Assembly: GCA_964016885.1 (NCBI GenBank)
Contig: OZ024743.1
Coordinates: 348,468,394-348,532,393, forward strand
Length of the DNA: 64,000 nucleotides
Direction: 5' to 3'
Origin: Eledone cirrhosa
Lineage: Eukaryota > Mollusca > Cephalopoda > Octopoda > Eledonidae
Shown: piece by piece, positions 1-12,398 of the stretch
Numbering within the stretch: position 1 is the first letter of the stretch
How the letters are laid out: each line of letters opens with the position of its first letter
Program-made: the position numbers and the translations under genes
The notes under the pieces: generated by a model
Told to the model about the DNA's origin: nothing
What the model saw: the letters and a program-made list of their open reading frames with translations, nothing else
The model's database searches: none

Positions 1-733
1 TTACCTCCCCTGTTTCAAATATACACCTCTACAATATCCGAGGGAGATTTAGCCTAGGGACAAATTCCCATTTTCCTATTTGTCTTCACGTTTCGGAATG
101 AAGGGCTGGTTTAAAAGTGCCTTCTCCACTTCTCCACTAGACGGTGATGACCATGAGTTGACACCGAAACCAATGGTAGCACATATATGATAAGAGTTTG
201 AAACTTTGATAATACTATATATATATATTACACAACGTTTCGTCATTACACAGCATTTCTCCTAAAACTTGAATTTATATTAACCACTATGACCATATCT
301 AAACTTCTAGCACTGCATCCCTTTCGCCTTTGCATACTTTCCAATCCTTGCACATTTTTTGTCCATTATTAGTCTTTTAATTCCTTTCGTTCTACCGAAC
401 AGGTAGCACGAAGTGTCTTCATTCGTTTTTAAGGTCCTATTTCATTTCCTTAACCATCGTGTTACTTCACAATGTTTCCCTTCTACTTTCAGTTTAACGA
501 CTCGCTCATTTACTGCTTTTAAACACCGTTTCAGCTTCCTCTGTGAAAATGTTCATGTTATTCTTGTTTCTCTGATGGTAATTGTCTCATGTAATCTAAC
601 CTTTACACTCTCTCGTACTTTCCGTCTCTGGACAGATATACACATTTAACGAAGATATCATTTCATATCAGTGATCCGAACGTCTGAAAACCGGAAAATG
701 TATGTGGCGTTTGTGCCGTTTAATTCCGACTAC

Positions 734-736
<3 letters not shown>
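1..736. other. unassigned AT-rich sequence
   Basis: I see no gene, recognisable transposon or tRNA-like head here. Short open frames exist but have no domain or recognisable motif. Confidence 0.5.

Positions 737-807
<71 letters not shown>
737..807. repeat. (TA)n microsatellite
   Basis: About 70 bp of uninterrupted TA dinucleotides. Tracts of this kind recur throughout the window and often mark the edges of foldback or Penelope-like units. Confidence 0.95.
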
Positions 808-810
<3 letters not shown>

Positions 811-1183
811 AGTTCAAAGAATCATTAGATAAACTATATACAGTATTTCCTCTCCCAATCAGTATAATTTAACCACACAACAGATAATTTAAACGAGGCT
901 ATAAGATTAAAATGTACCTATGAAGAAATAATAGACAAATGATACAGATTCTTTTCCGCGATGTACAACCATATGACATTACCGAGTATTTCTCCTACCC
1001 TGTAGAAATTCACTAGACAAATAGTTAGCTATTGGAATTAGGTACACAATTGAAGTTAGAAGAAAAACTGCACATAAATATTACCAAAATTGTCATCGTC
1101 TCTACCAACCGGTGGATTCGTTCCACTTTTTGGATATATCCGGTCTTGGATAAATGCACGAGGCTCGGAACATATATACAACA

Positions 1184-1322
1184 CACACACACACACACTC
1201 TCACTCTCTGTATCTCCCTCTCTCTCTCTCTATCTATCCCTATCTCCCTCTCAATCTCTCTCTCTCTCACTCTTTCTCTCTGTCCCTCTCTCCCCCCACA
1301 CATACACATATACATATACACA
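1184..1322. repeat. (CA)n-(CT)n compound microsatellite
   Basis: A CA run passes into an interrupted CT/CTCTCT pyrimidine tract and back to CA/TA-rich sequence. Long open frames here, on both strands, are artefacts of the simple repeat. Confidence 0.9.
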
Positions 1323-1570
1323 GAAACATACTGATCCTTCTGCAATCTGGACATATGTTGAATATTGGACATTGAAACGTTAGGTAACGCTTTTATTTCG
1401 TGTATGAACTTAAATTGCTTATGTAGAATATTATATATATATATATATATACATGTAGATGAGGTTAGAGTGTAACATATTGAGTTAAGCTCAATGCGCG
1501 TTTTTAAACTTCGTTCTTGAGGAGCGAACAGTTATAGTAGCAGAGCATTTATTATTCAAAATTCAATAAG

Positions 1571-1674
1571 ACTCAGCCGAGGTTAACTTTGGCTTTCATC
1601 CTTAAGGGGTCGATAAAATAAAGTACCAGTAATGCACTGGGTAATTGCTGACATTATAGAAACAGTTATTATTA
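1571..1674 (+). mobile_element. tRNA-derived SINE, type A, 5' truncated
   Basis: Starts inside the tRNA-unrelated body and runs through the diagnostic GTCGATAAAATAAAGTACCA core to the GTAATTGCTG and AACAGTTATTATT tail. The tRNA-like head with A and B boxes is missing. A TX1-like LINE fragment begins directly after the tail, so one element inserted beside or into the other. Confidence 0.9.
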
Positions 1675-1679
1675 AATTT

Positions 1680-2640
1680 GCTCAGGGTTTGTTTCGGCCC
1701 AGACCTCCAGGTGAATAAGAATTGGGACGAGGTGACGATCATGGTAGCTAGTCTCACCCAGAAATGGGCAGCGAGGAAACTATCACTGAAAAGTCGGTCG
1801 GAGGTGGCGAATGTGTACATCGCGTCCGTCATCTGCTACCGACTGACCGTCATGCCTTGCACCCGTCCGTGCCAAGCCAAGTGGTGAAGCATTCCATCTT
1901 CTGCCAGCACCATCTACGTGGAGGGTTGGGCATGCCGTGGTTAATGATGCGCTGACATGTGCTGAGGCTGCGCCATCCCAGATATTCTGCCTAAACGGTG
2001 ACCCCACCTGTTCACCGTTTGTCCTTTCCGCAGCTCGTCTCTTTGACTGAGCTGCTGTCCTAGGTCAACAAGAGACCGAGACTAGGTGACTGGCATCTAG
2101 AATAAGACCAAGCACTCACTGCCCTCTACCAGGCGGGAAGTATGATCAGTGGATCTTCCGCTCTAGAGTTCTATAGAGGATTAGTGGTGGGCAAATGCGA
2201 CGACGCACTCGGAGAGGTTCTGGGCGTTGACGATGTCGAACCGACCAGTCTGGTCCGGAGAACCTTCTAGAAATCCCTCGTTTGCAGTGCTATCGGGGTG
2301 CACTGGCGGTTCGAGATTAACTCTACAGGTACGGAAGTGCTGTCAGACGGATCTGCTCGAGATAATCGCAGAGCGACGAAACCGTTCTGCACGCACTCGT
2401 CCAGTGTCCGTGCATTACTGACTTGTGGAGTTATCTCGAACAGGTGTTGTCGCGTGTAGAACGGACAGGGCTATCGGCAGTGTCCATAGTAAATCTGGTA
2501 GGAGTTGCGAAACAGGTTGTATGGTGGACCAGTTTGAAAGGACGTAAGACGGACACACTTCATTCGTCCAATCCTCCATCAACTTCTTCAAGTTTCATTT
2601 GGAAAGAAAGGTGCGGGTGAAGAGAGAAGTGGTGACCCCC
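1680..2640 (+). pseudogene. TX1-like LINE remnant, C-terminal region
   Basis: Broken reading frames resemble the region downstream of the reverse transcriptase in TX1-like non-LTR elements. There is a LTQKWAARKLSLKSRSEV stretch, then YRLTVMP, GGLGMPW near 1922-1945, a SYLEQVLSRV stretch near 2429-2460 and a VVWWTSLKG stretch near 2518-2540. Pieces lie in different frames with stops between them, and no single frame exceeds about 70 residues. The same family recurs at 5.5-7.5 kb and 22.3-25.7 kb. Family assignment is from memory of the protein motifs and should be tested by translated search. Confidence 0.7.
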
Positions 2641-2712
2641 ACCCACTTAAAACGACCTTCGTTGTATAAATAAACAACAATAATACTAATCCTTGGTCTT
2701 ACTGAATTTTTA

Positions 2713-2743
<31 letters not shown>

Positions 2744-2802
2744 TATATATATATATATGAATGAAAAATGGCGAGCTGTGTTGTTGCATTTAGGATATAA
2801 AT

Positions 2803-3520
<718 letters not shown>

Positions 3521-3888
3521 GATAACAAGTTATCGTTTTACGGTAATCCAATTAGAGGTTGTGAGTACTCTGTACTATGGATAGTCTTAACGTAACCGTA
3601 TTTTTTCTTTTTTTTATCATTTTTAGTGTTTTATTTATTTTTTATTATATTTTTTATTGTTGTTATTGTTTTCATTCACTTGATTCTCCGATGTATCTAT
3701 AAATACCAGTGCCATGTGTTACATCATTAAGTATTCCGATGAGTTGATCAGAGGCACACACTGTATTTAAGGTCGAGTGACGCAATTTCGAGTGATCAGC
3801 AGCCTTTAGATTCACATTGTCAATGAAACAATTGTTAGTATTGTAAATAAAACCCTTTTTACAGCAGACCATGGTATTCTTCACTCTT

Positions 3889-3891
<3 letters not shown>

Positions 3892-3950
<59 letters not shown>
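3892..3950. repeat. (TA)n microsatellite
   Basis: About 58 bp of pure TA between an unassigned segment (3519-3891) and the repeat that carries the hammerhead at 4056-4151. Confidence 0.95.
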
Positions 3951-3953
<3 letters not shown>

Positions 3954-4255
3954 AAATCGTCTCCGTTGAACCGGTACGTACTCACACTCTATGCAAATTA
4001 GTCTGCCCACTACTAATTTTCAAAGAAAAAGCATATAACGATATGTGCTTTTACGATTCTCCAGAAAGGCCGGTAGATAGGTAAATATTGCTGATGAGTT
4101 GTAACAACAACGAAACTAGTTCAATATTCCTTGTCTGGCTTTCTGGAGAATAGAGGAAAGGTGTTTCCTCAAAAACGAGTATGACTCTAAAAACCGGTTT
4201 GTCTGTGTGTATACAGAATAGCTGGATACTCACAGTAAAGTAACCAGTGAAAGAC
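3951..4255 (+). mobile_element. repeat unit carrying a hammerhead ribozyme
   Basis: Non-coding repeat starting directly after a (TA)n tract. It shares an ATGCAAATTAG block and the hammerhead arrangement with 49735-50020, while 17960-18090 and 41680-41770 look like partial relatives. Non-coding units with a type I hammerhead are typical of Penelope-like element terminal repeats and of non-autonomous retrozymes. Which of the two this is cannot be decided without full-length copies. Confidence 0.6.
4056..4151 (+). ncRNA. hammerhead ribozyme, type I
   Basis: All parts of a hammerhead are visible. The conserved CTGATGA is at 4091-4097. Stem II follows as GTTGT/ACAAC around an AACA loop, then GAAA at 4112-4115. 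Stem III is minimal (A-U and C-G closing a TA loop), followed by a GTT cleavage triplet. Stem I forms from AATATTG (4084-4090) and CAATATT (4122-4128), and beyond an internal loop it extends with 13 perfect pairs, 4056-4068 against 4139-4151. Long stem I with internal loops and short stem III is the form known from Penelope-like elements and retrozymes. The cleavage site is inferred, and GTT is slower than GTC in known ribozymes. Confidence 0.85.
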
Positions 4256-4719
4256 TTGGTACATCTACATATGTATACGTGTGTGTATTCATATGCATAC
4301 TAGTATTTCAGTATACATATATGGATGTACATTTTTAACTTAATTGTTTATATATATATATATATATATATATACAGACAGAGAGAAAGAGAGAGTTAAT
4401 AAGACAGAGAGCAAAAGAGTGCTCTTGTTAATTCAGGGGTAGCCCCACAATGAATAAAGTACTCAATACATAAGTCGATTCAAACAATTTAATGTAAAAA
4501 TGGCTTCTACTGGACTATATCTGTTTCATTCCTATAAAATCATCAGGACCATTCCTAATGCTTTCATATAAATGAAACAGTTGTATACTGTATATAAATA
4601 TATATATGACGATGGTAATAACTTTCAAAATATATAGCTAAAGGCCTTCAAATATATTTCATAAACATCCCGTGTATTATTCAATAAACAATACGTACAT
4701 TTATAAGTAGGAGCACCAA

Positions 4720-4726
<7 letters not shown>

Positions 4727-4769
<43 letters not shown>

Positions 4770-4809
4770 ATATATATATAGGTGGAGCGGCCTGTGTGTG
4801 TGGGAAGTT

Positions 4810-4841
<32 letters not shown>

Positions 4842-4875
4842 AATTTACATATATAATATGTACGTGTGTGTGTGT
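4727..4875. repeat. (TA)n and (TG)n microsatellites
   Basis: Alternating TA and TG runs. The preceding 4380-4726 has no gene that I can recognise. Confidence 0.9.
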
Positions 4876-5261
4876 AAATATTTGTCGTTTTATTTATATT
4901 GATATGTAAATAATACTATAATTTTTTGCAAGATTGCCTTGTAATCCTATCTTTTAAAATAAGCTGTTTATCATAAATAATTGGTGTTATTAAAGCTTCT
5001 CTGCATTACTTCTATAGCTGAGAGGTGTAACGGGAGACTGCGGGATTCTGAAACAGTTTAATTTCATCTTTTATCCCTTTCCTTTTGAGATTTATGTCAA
5101 TTAATCGCCTAGCTTGTTCGCTCTTAACTTTTACTGTCAGAGTAGACTGGCAATTTACGTACGAGTTTTTAATAATTTTATGTTTCTGTTTTTTGTGCGT
5201 GTTTTCGTTTCACAGTTTAATCTCAAAAGAAACCAAATGATATATGAAATAATAATAATTT

Positions 5262-5490
5262 TTTTTGCTACTTTTGGCACAGGGTCAGCAATTTGAAGGG
5301 GAGGGGAAAGTCGATTGAATCGATGCCAGTGCATTAGTAGTGTATTAGTAGTGCTTTATTTTATTGACCCCATAAGGATGAAAGGCAAAGCTAAATTCGG
5401 CGGGATTTGAACTCAGAACATAAAGCGCCGTAACTCTATGCTGGAAAGCATGGTGTCCGACGTTCCAACGACACTGCCAATCCACCGCCC
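5262..5490 (-). mobile_element. tRNA-derived SINE, type A
   Basis: Full-length copy on the minus strand. The head (GGGCGGTGGATTGGCAGTG) is at the right end and the B-box-like GAGTTCAAATCCCGCCG near 5400-5416. It carries an extra segment, ATCGATTCAATCGACTTTCC-like, between the core and the CTGACCCTGTGCC tail. The copy at 26.95 kb has the same insertion, so they represent a subfamily. The AGTGTATTAGTAGTG duplication inside the core is private to this copy. Confidence 0.92.
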
Positions 5491-5491
5491 T

Positions 5492-7480
5492 TAATCAGAA
5501 CGAGTGCATGCAAAACAGTTTCCTCGCTCTCTGCGATTCTCGGACTGGCCCGTTCGACAGCACTTCTATGGCTGTAGAATTTATGACGAACCGACAGTGC
5601 CCACGATATCAGCTAATTCGTTCTCGACTACATCCATAGCACCCCCGACAAAGTCGACAACATTTTCCACCAGTAATTTCCTAAAGATTATTAATACAGA
5701 ACTTTCGCCGAGTGCAATTACTGTCATACTGGACAGCAGTTCCACTAGGGATAGAACCACGGAAAAGAGCGTCTGAGAAAAGGCAAACACACATGTTCAC
5801 CGTCGAGGAATTTCTGCAAATACTGCAGGCTCGGCGCACGTTTATGCAGCAACAGTCGTAGCATGCTGGGTATCTCGGTAAGTGGTGGCAACATTCTGAT
5901 CATTGGGATCCGTCATTTCCACAAGATGTGGAAGAGAAAACGCTCCGATCTACACAAGCGAGGACAGGAAGAGTGCACGATGGCCAGACGGTAAATGACG
6001 ACGAAAACTATATACAATTTGCTACATCTGCCCAACTTATAAGTGGTAGTTTCCTCTCGGCCCATTCATATCGGACCTGCCATCATGATCGTAACCTCCT
6101 CACAGTACCTATCCATATGGATGACCTGACCGAAATCAGACTTCAAGTAGTTTAACCCATCCGTCGGTTCAGCGCCTTACAATACTGATTGACGAACTAG
6201 AGCTGCCTCTCCTGGATCCTAATCGCAAGCCCACCTGTTGTTCTTTGCACCTGGCCCCACCTCATATTCTTTTAGAGCAAGGCTGACCAATTACACTTCC
6301 TGGTTATGAGACACATTTACATTGACGTCATCTTCATATACTGACATTGCATCCTGCACATTTTTTGGAAAGGGGCACTACTCAAGAGTAGCTCAATAAC
6401 CACCACATTGAGTAGACGTGGGGGATGACATTCCTGACAAACGAGGTGGCCGTTTCCATTACCACCTGCAGCTACGTTGTTGACTCTGTCAATTTCTTTC
6501 TATTGATCCAAGTTCATCAAAGTTCCATCAAAGCCAGGTTCATTCCTGACCTTCTATGTGACCTGCATCAAGCCTTTCACATTAAAGTCCCAAACTATCT
6601 CCGTCCCGTTGTTCGTCACGAAAAGGTGAGCAATGCGCTGCTGGAAAGCTGCACACATCTGCTGAGAATTCATCATCTCTGCCCATCCGACTTCGTCAAA
6701 GGCTGTACCCTGTGGGCTAACCCCTTTGAATTTTAACGTGTGTCGAAAATGCAAGTACAATCCCATATAAGAAGTAAAGAGAAAACGATTCCATGAAATC
6801 TAGAAAATTAAAGAAGACCAGTCGTCTTTCCACGGTCGGTACATAGAAGGCCACTACTCTGAAAGTTCTGATTTCCCCGCTATATCGTCGGTAACTTAAT
6901 ATCCAGCTTTTCAGAAACAACACTGCTGCATCGTCACCCGAACCAGACAGGTCAGAAGTTAAATACACTTCACCCTTGCATATATTTTTTTTGTCACTGG
7001 CCTTCTGTCGTACTCTTATCGACAAGGTTTTCTACAGTACATCAGATCATTTAATGTTCAAGGAACTTGAGGTGGCCTGTGCGACTTGGTCTCACATCAG
7101 TGGATTTTTAATTTACCCAACACAATTGGGACTTGCAATTCAATGTGACAAATATTCAGACAATCTTTCACATTTGCTTCAACTGCATCAATATAGCATG
7201 TTTCTGGATCCGCAAGCAAGACAGTTTCCGTTGCGAATCTGATCAGCTACCATGCGATGCCTCTCTCAAAGGGATTACTATGTAGCTATTGGCCTCCCGT
7301 TGCACCTCAAGTCGGTAGGGTTAGATAGAGAGGATAGCAAAACACCAGATATCAGAGTAATGTTCCCATTCCGTGTTTATAACCCTTCATCGTGTCTGGC
7401 ATTCAGCAATTCTTTTTCCAGCAGTAGTCTGTTAAACTGAGCAACAAACCCATGTTTTGTCGCCCAATAAGTTATTGAAG
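5492..7480 (-). pseudogene. TX1-like LINE remnant with endonuclease and C-terminal pieces
   Basis: Several minus-strand frames match a TX1-like element. At 6717-7025 an endonuclease-like piece contains FRVVAFYVPTVERR. At 5900-6160 there is the same KWAERKL-type region found at 1.7 kb. At 5500-5560 an EETVLHALV stretch fits the cysteine/histidine region before the C-terminus. The reverse transcriptase proper is missing, so the copy has a large internal deletion, and many frameshifts and stops are present. It abuts the SINE at 5262-5490. Assignment is by motif recall only. Confidence 0.6.
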
Positions 7481-7482
7481 TA

Positions 7483-8380
7483 TTAACCGCTTGCCGATCC
7501 GATTATCATTGAGTATATAGTGGTAGAGATTTCTGCTATTCTGGGTCGGGAAATACCCACCCTACTCGCTGTTATCTGGTACGGATTTGGCCAAGCGCAG
7601 GAGTGAGTCGCGTGAGTTGAAATGTCCCTTTTAACGCTTCTACCTCGGTATACACCCGAGGTCACGCTTTCTTTATTCTGTCCGTTGAGACCATGCGTTG
7701 GCATACTTTGGAGTGGTTGAGCGAACGAATGTGTGAGGTAGTGATAACTTTTCATCGATTGTTTCCTGCTGATAGAGTTGGCCTCTTCTAGATACGCACA
7801 TACTTGCATTTCCTTGTTGCTAATGTTGTGTCCTAACATTATTGGTCCCATCTGGACCAATGTATGATTGAACTTAAATTCATGGACGAAGCACGATTTT
7901 CCTTAGTACATACCCTTCTAATGGTCACTATCTGGAACCTTCAAAATATGTACAAATCTCCTAAGATTCATAGGATGAACGATTCAACAAGTGAAGACGA
8001 AAAGTTTCTTTTCCTTACAACCTTGCCGCCAAGACGTTGGCCGGTCAAAAATAAATGCGAAATTTAGAAAAAGACAGATACATGGAAACGTACAGATATA
8101 CACACATACACTTCTGTCTTCTTCCCCTAATTTTCTCTTTATATATCACGAGAATGAGGAAGAGTGAAAAAGGGAGAGGCGGGGGAGGGAGGGAGGGAGG
8201 GATAATTAGATAGTTAACTTGATGGTTAGATAGATGGTTAGATAGATGGATAGATAAATCATTTCTATTCCGTTATCTCAACAGAAATTTCTACGAGAAA
8301 ATTAATTCCTCGACAGAAGTGTCCCACATGTTGTTAAGAAGTTTAGGATCAAGTTACCATGTCGTGTTGGCGGTGTAGGT
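7483..8380. other. unassigned sequence
   Basis: A 125-codon open frame lies on the minus strand at 7483-7860, but it has no motif I recognise and no cephalopod gene signal. I would not call it a gene. A short GATAGATG tandem tract lies at 8218-8256. Confidence 0.4.
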
Positions 8381-8564
8381 CTTGACCTGGTGCCGTTCAT
8401 AGCAACCTTCAACACTCATAAACATATACAAACGCAGCACATATTGACACACACAAATGAATACAGACCAATACATATATACATATATACACACGCGCGC
8501 ATACATACATATACACAAACACCGACTTGCTCTTTCAGTACAATTAATAGCAGCAACAGCAGCA

Positions 8565-8566
8565 AC

Positions 8567-8642
<76 letters not shown>

Positions 8643-8735
8643 ATAGGAGGTGGAGTAGGAGGTGACGGTAGCGGAGCGGCAACAGCAGCAGAAGCAGTAC
8701 CAGCACCAGCAGCCACAGTAGTAGTAGTAGCGGTA

Positions 8736-8790
<55 letters not shown>
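8565..8790. repeat. two (AGT)n trinucleotide tracts
   Basis: Long pure AGT/GTA runs at about 8565-8642 and 8739-8790 flank a GC-richer 95-bp spacer of imperfect trinucleotides. All frames are open on both strands and translate to homopolymers (valine, serine, threonine, leucine). These are not proteins. Confidence 0.95.
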
Positions 8791-8791
<1 letters not shown>

Positions 8792-8799
8792 TTTGTCAT

Positions 8800-9210
8800 T
8801 TATTTTTCGTTTTTGTTGTTGGTTTTCAATGTTTTGATGTAGTTCCACTTAGTCTCATTTGATAGCATGTGAGTAGTTGTCTTTGATAGTTAATGGGGCG
8901 TTTGATAGACTGCTAAGGTTTAGGGCCACCCCAAAAAGAGTATTGAAAGAGTGGAAGAGGAAAAGCTAAAGGAAAAGTTGAAGGGTGGTAAAAGAAAAGA
9001 AGAAGAAATGGAGGTCTAAATAAATTGCAAGAATGAACTAAGTAAAAAGAGATTGAAAATTTAGTTACATGAGATAAAAGATTAGATATCTGGGTATTGG
9101 GATAAAAAGATGTATTCATATAAATAAGGTGAAACTTTGATAAATAGAAGATAGACGAATTGAAAGATAAATATATGGCAAGATGGAGGAATTGACGTAT
9201 GCATATGTAT
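8800..9210. other. unassigned sequence
   Basis: Purine-rich and AT-rich sequence with no recognisable element. Confidence 0.4.
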
Positions 9211-9215
9211 GTGTG

Positions 9216-9216
<1 letters not shown>

Positions 9217-9254
<38 letters not shown>

Positions 9255-9303
9255 GTGTGTGTGTGTGTGTGCAAGCGCGCGTGTGCATGTGTGTATGTAT
9301 GTC

Positions 9304-9345
<42 letters not shown>
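9217..9345. repeat. (TA)n-(TG)n compound microsatellites
   Basis: Two TA-to-TG tracts in tandem. A further (CA)n-(TA)n tract lies at 9492-9547, just outside the 3' end of the LINE. Confidence 0.92.
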
Positions 9346-9488
9346 CGTTTATGCATACGTGTTGATACGCAGCTTTTTCCGTTCAATGGGTTTATAAGCC
9401 CCTTTATTTACATTATTTTATTCAGTCAAATGTTATGGTGAAGACTTCTATTTCTATTTGAATTTTCAAAACATCGTTGGCTGCTTTC

Positions 9489-9547
<59 letters not shown>

Positions 9548-9995
9548 GTGTATGTATATCATCATCATCATCGTTTAACATCCATCTTCCACGCTTGCAT
9601 GGGTTTGGACGGGAGTTTTCCCACTTGAGGCAAGAGTGGTTGTCTCGCTCGCAAAGGACTGTCTGGTGGGTTTTCTACGGCTGGATGCCCTTCCTAACAC
9701 CAACCACGTTTACAGTGTGGACTGGGAGGTTTTTACCGTGTTGCCTACACGGCCACATTACAGCGTGGACTGTGTGTGTTTTTGTCGTGACACCTACACG
9801 ACCTCATTTGTTTCGGACTGGATGCTGTGGTACCAACATAACTTTACATTGAAAAGGGTGGTGTGGATGGGTTGAGGGTAGTGGGATGGGGGTGTATTTT
9901 GTTAGAGGTGCCTACTGACTGTAGTAGGTTTCACTTTGTACTTAGGTAAGGCGGGTCTTTTGTATTACTGTGTAGCGCCAAAGATCTCGGTTCAG

Positions 9996-10331
9996 TTACA
10001 TTGTCTTGGAGAGGTGTAAGTGTGTGAGGTCGGAATTTATCAAGTCGTCCCAGGTTTTTCTGGATCTGCCTACTCCGTGGCTACCGTCTATTTTTATTGC
10101 CCTGCACTTTTTTATACAGCTGTCTTTCATGTGCATCACGTGACCATACCAACGTAGTCTTCTCTCGAGTAAACAACATCTGATCCCTCTTATTTCTAAT
10201 TTTTCCCTTAGTTCGTTTATGCTTTGCCGTTCACGTATATTACTATTACACATCCAGTCTGCGTATATCCTCTGCACACAATGCCCAGGTCTCACTGCCA
10301 TGTAACATTGCTGTTCGTATGCAGGCATCAT
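9996..10331 (-). pseudogene. LINE C-terminal region after the frameshift
   Basis: Continues the reverse transcriptase frame in a shifted frame. Recognisable pieces are WMCNSNIRERQSINELREKL, then RRLRWYGHVMHM and GRSRKTWDDLI, the usual tail of RTE-like ORF2 proteins. The first ~25 residues of this open frame (the MMPAYEQQC stretch) are a shadow of the upstream frame. The real join is near 10255, where a small indel moves the frame. Confidence 0.85.
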
Positions 10332-11571
10332 ACAGCCTGCCTTTCATTTTTAGAGAGAACCCTTTAGCGGCTAATAGTTGTATAAGCTCTCTGAACTTTT
10401 TCCATCCAGTTCTGACTCTAGCTACTGTACTTTCAGAGCACCCTCCACCACTGCTGATTTTGTCACCCAAGTAACGGAAGGTGTCCACTATTTCTATAGA
10501 ACCATCTGTGCAATGGAATGAGCTAGTATTCTGTGGGCACTTGCTGCTACATATTGCACCAGAGCACCGGCCACATATAAAATCTATGTTCTTAGTTAGC
10601 TTACCTGTGATCCCACTACATCTTTTATGCACCCATACTTTGCATTTGGGACATAAAATAGAGTTTCTACCTACTCCTTTCCTACACACTGAGCATGGCC
10701 ATTTCCCAGATGGGACCGGTGCCCTATTTTCCTTCCTACAAACTAGAACTTTAGTCTTAGACAGGTTAATTTTAAGTCCTTTTGATTCAAGGCAATGCTT
10801 CCATGTTTGGAATTTCTTCTCTAGTTCGGCCATTGATTCAGCTATGAGCGTTAGATCATCTGCATATAGGAGTTCCCATGGGCAGCCAGTCTTGAACTCC
10901 ACTGTTATAGCCTGAAGGGCAATAATAAATAGTAGGGGGCTAAGAACGGAGCCCTCATGAACACCAACTTTTACGCTAAACTCTTCACTATATTCGTTGT
11001 TAATTCTAACCTTGCTGACTGTTTCTTTATACATGGCTTGTATAGCTCTCACAAGCCATTCATCAACACCTAGTTTTCTAAGAGCCCACCAGATAATGGA
11101 ACGGGGGACTCTGTCGAAGGCTTTCTCCAAGTCGACAAAAGCTAAGTATAGAGGTTTAATTTTAGCTAGGTACTTCTCCTGTAGTTGTCGTACAATGAAA
11201 AGAGCGTCTGTGGTACTTATACCTGACACAAACCCGAACTGCATTTCATCTAGATCAATTCTCTCTCTGATTAGTTGCGCTATTACTTTTTCTGTGATCT
11301 TCATGACCTGGTCGATTAATTTAATGCCTCTATAGTTACTCATATCTAGGGCATCTCCTTTACCCTTGTAGCAGTTAATGATGCTGCTGCTACGCCAGTC
11401 CTTCGGAACAACTCCATTCTGTATGACTTGGTTTACTATCCGGGTGACCATGGTGTGTCCCACCGTTCCAGAAGCTTTCAGCATTTCAGCAACTATTTCC
11501 GAAGGCCCAGCCGCCTTACCCATCTTCATATCTTTGATTGCCTTATTTATTATACTACCTTCGACTAACAC
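10246..11571 (-). pseudogene. LINE reverse transcriptase with embedded PHD finger
   Basis: The 441-residue open segment holds the reverse transcriptase fingers and palm. NYRGIKLIDQVMKI is near residues 79-92, the first catalytic aspartate is in AFVDLEKAFDRV (144-155), GSVLSPLLF is at 207-215, and the YADD box is at 236-239. Downstream, residues 293-336 contain a C4HC3 zinc-finger pattern: CSVC, CPKC, VHKRC and CGRC (10564-10695). This matches a PHD finger. The segment is in frame with the upstream linker, separated only by the stop codon at 11647. The internal methionine is therefore not the native start. It ends in a frameshift near 10255. The enzyme would copy the element RNA at a nicked target site. 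Confidence 0.92.
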
Positions 11572-11646
11572 TGCTGGTCCCTCTATTGGATCGATGTTGG
11601 GGAGACTGTCTTTCTCCCAATTATTCTCCTCATTTAGTAGCCTTTC

Positions 11647-12360
11647 TTAGTGACACTTCCAAGCTACCTTCTTATCAGCGTCAGTGATGGCAAGTACACC
11701 ATCATCATTAAGGACACACTTCTCCACGACCATATCACGGTTTTCCTTGACACATTGCCTAGCAATCCTGAACACCTCACGTTTTTGGTCTTCGCGTTGT
11801 AGAACATGCTTGAACTTTCTTTCCTCTGCTTCCCTTCTTGCGAAGTACACTTGTCTCCTAGCTTCCCTCCTGGCCACTTGAAAGTCTTCTCTACTTCCCC
11901 CATCCAGCCATACTTTACAAGCCTGCTTTTTGGCCTTAATTGACTCCTCCACCTTACTGCTCCAACACCATGTTACTCTCCTCCTGCCTATAGGCCTGCT
12001 CCAGCCACAGACTTCGTCTGCCGCCATCAGCAGGTTTGCTTTCAGGAATTCCCACTGTTCCTCTATATTGTACGACTCTAAATGCTCTTCCTTACTGTCG
12101 AAAGCATCACGTACTATGCTTTTAAATTCATTTCTGGCTGTGGGGTCCTTTAGCTTCCATATTTTTCTCCTGAGGATAATCCTCTGCTGTTGTCGAGTAC
12201 GTCTCGTCCTGACTATGAGGTCGCTAATTATCAGTCTATGTTGGGAGGTGCATTCTTCATGGGGGAGGGATTTAGTGCTTACAACAGTCACTCTGTCACG
12301 TCTTCTTGTATAGATATAATCTACCTGGCTGTTATGTTCCCCTGATCTGTAGGTGATCAA
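11647..12360 (-). pseudogene. LINE ORF2 linker between endonuclease and RT
   Basis: This segment joins the endonuclease to the reverse transcriptase. The start carries the last endonuclease motif (SQHRLIISDLIV). The rest is a charged linker, including WSSKVEESIKAKKQACKVW. The frame is the same as that of the reverse transcriptase segment, interrupted by a TAA at 11647-11649 where the neighbouring sequence reads on as ERLLNEENNW. A frameshift near 12455 separates it from the rest of the endonuclease. Confidence 0.88.
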
Positions 12361-12398
12361 GTGATTGTCTCGTTTTTTGAAGTTAGTGTTACAGATAG

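Noticed and set aside
4500..4560. Hammerhead on the minus strand (CTGATGA, GAAAC and AGTCC present)
   Set aside because: The stretch between CTGATGA and GAAAC does not form stem II, and the flanks do not form stem I. A relative at 29.6 kb instead forms a TTTCAT/ATGAAA hairpin.
7483..7860. 125-codon minus-strand open frame
   Set aside because: No motif, no homology I recognise, and similar lengths occur by chance in this window.
8354..8848. Long overlapping open frames with Thr, Leu, Ser or Val homopolymers
   Set aside because: They lie over AGT/GTA microsatellites and are open on both strands; no complex sequence outside the repeat.
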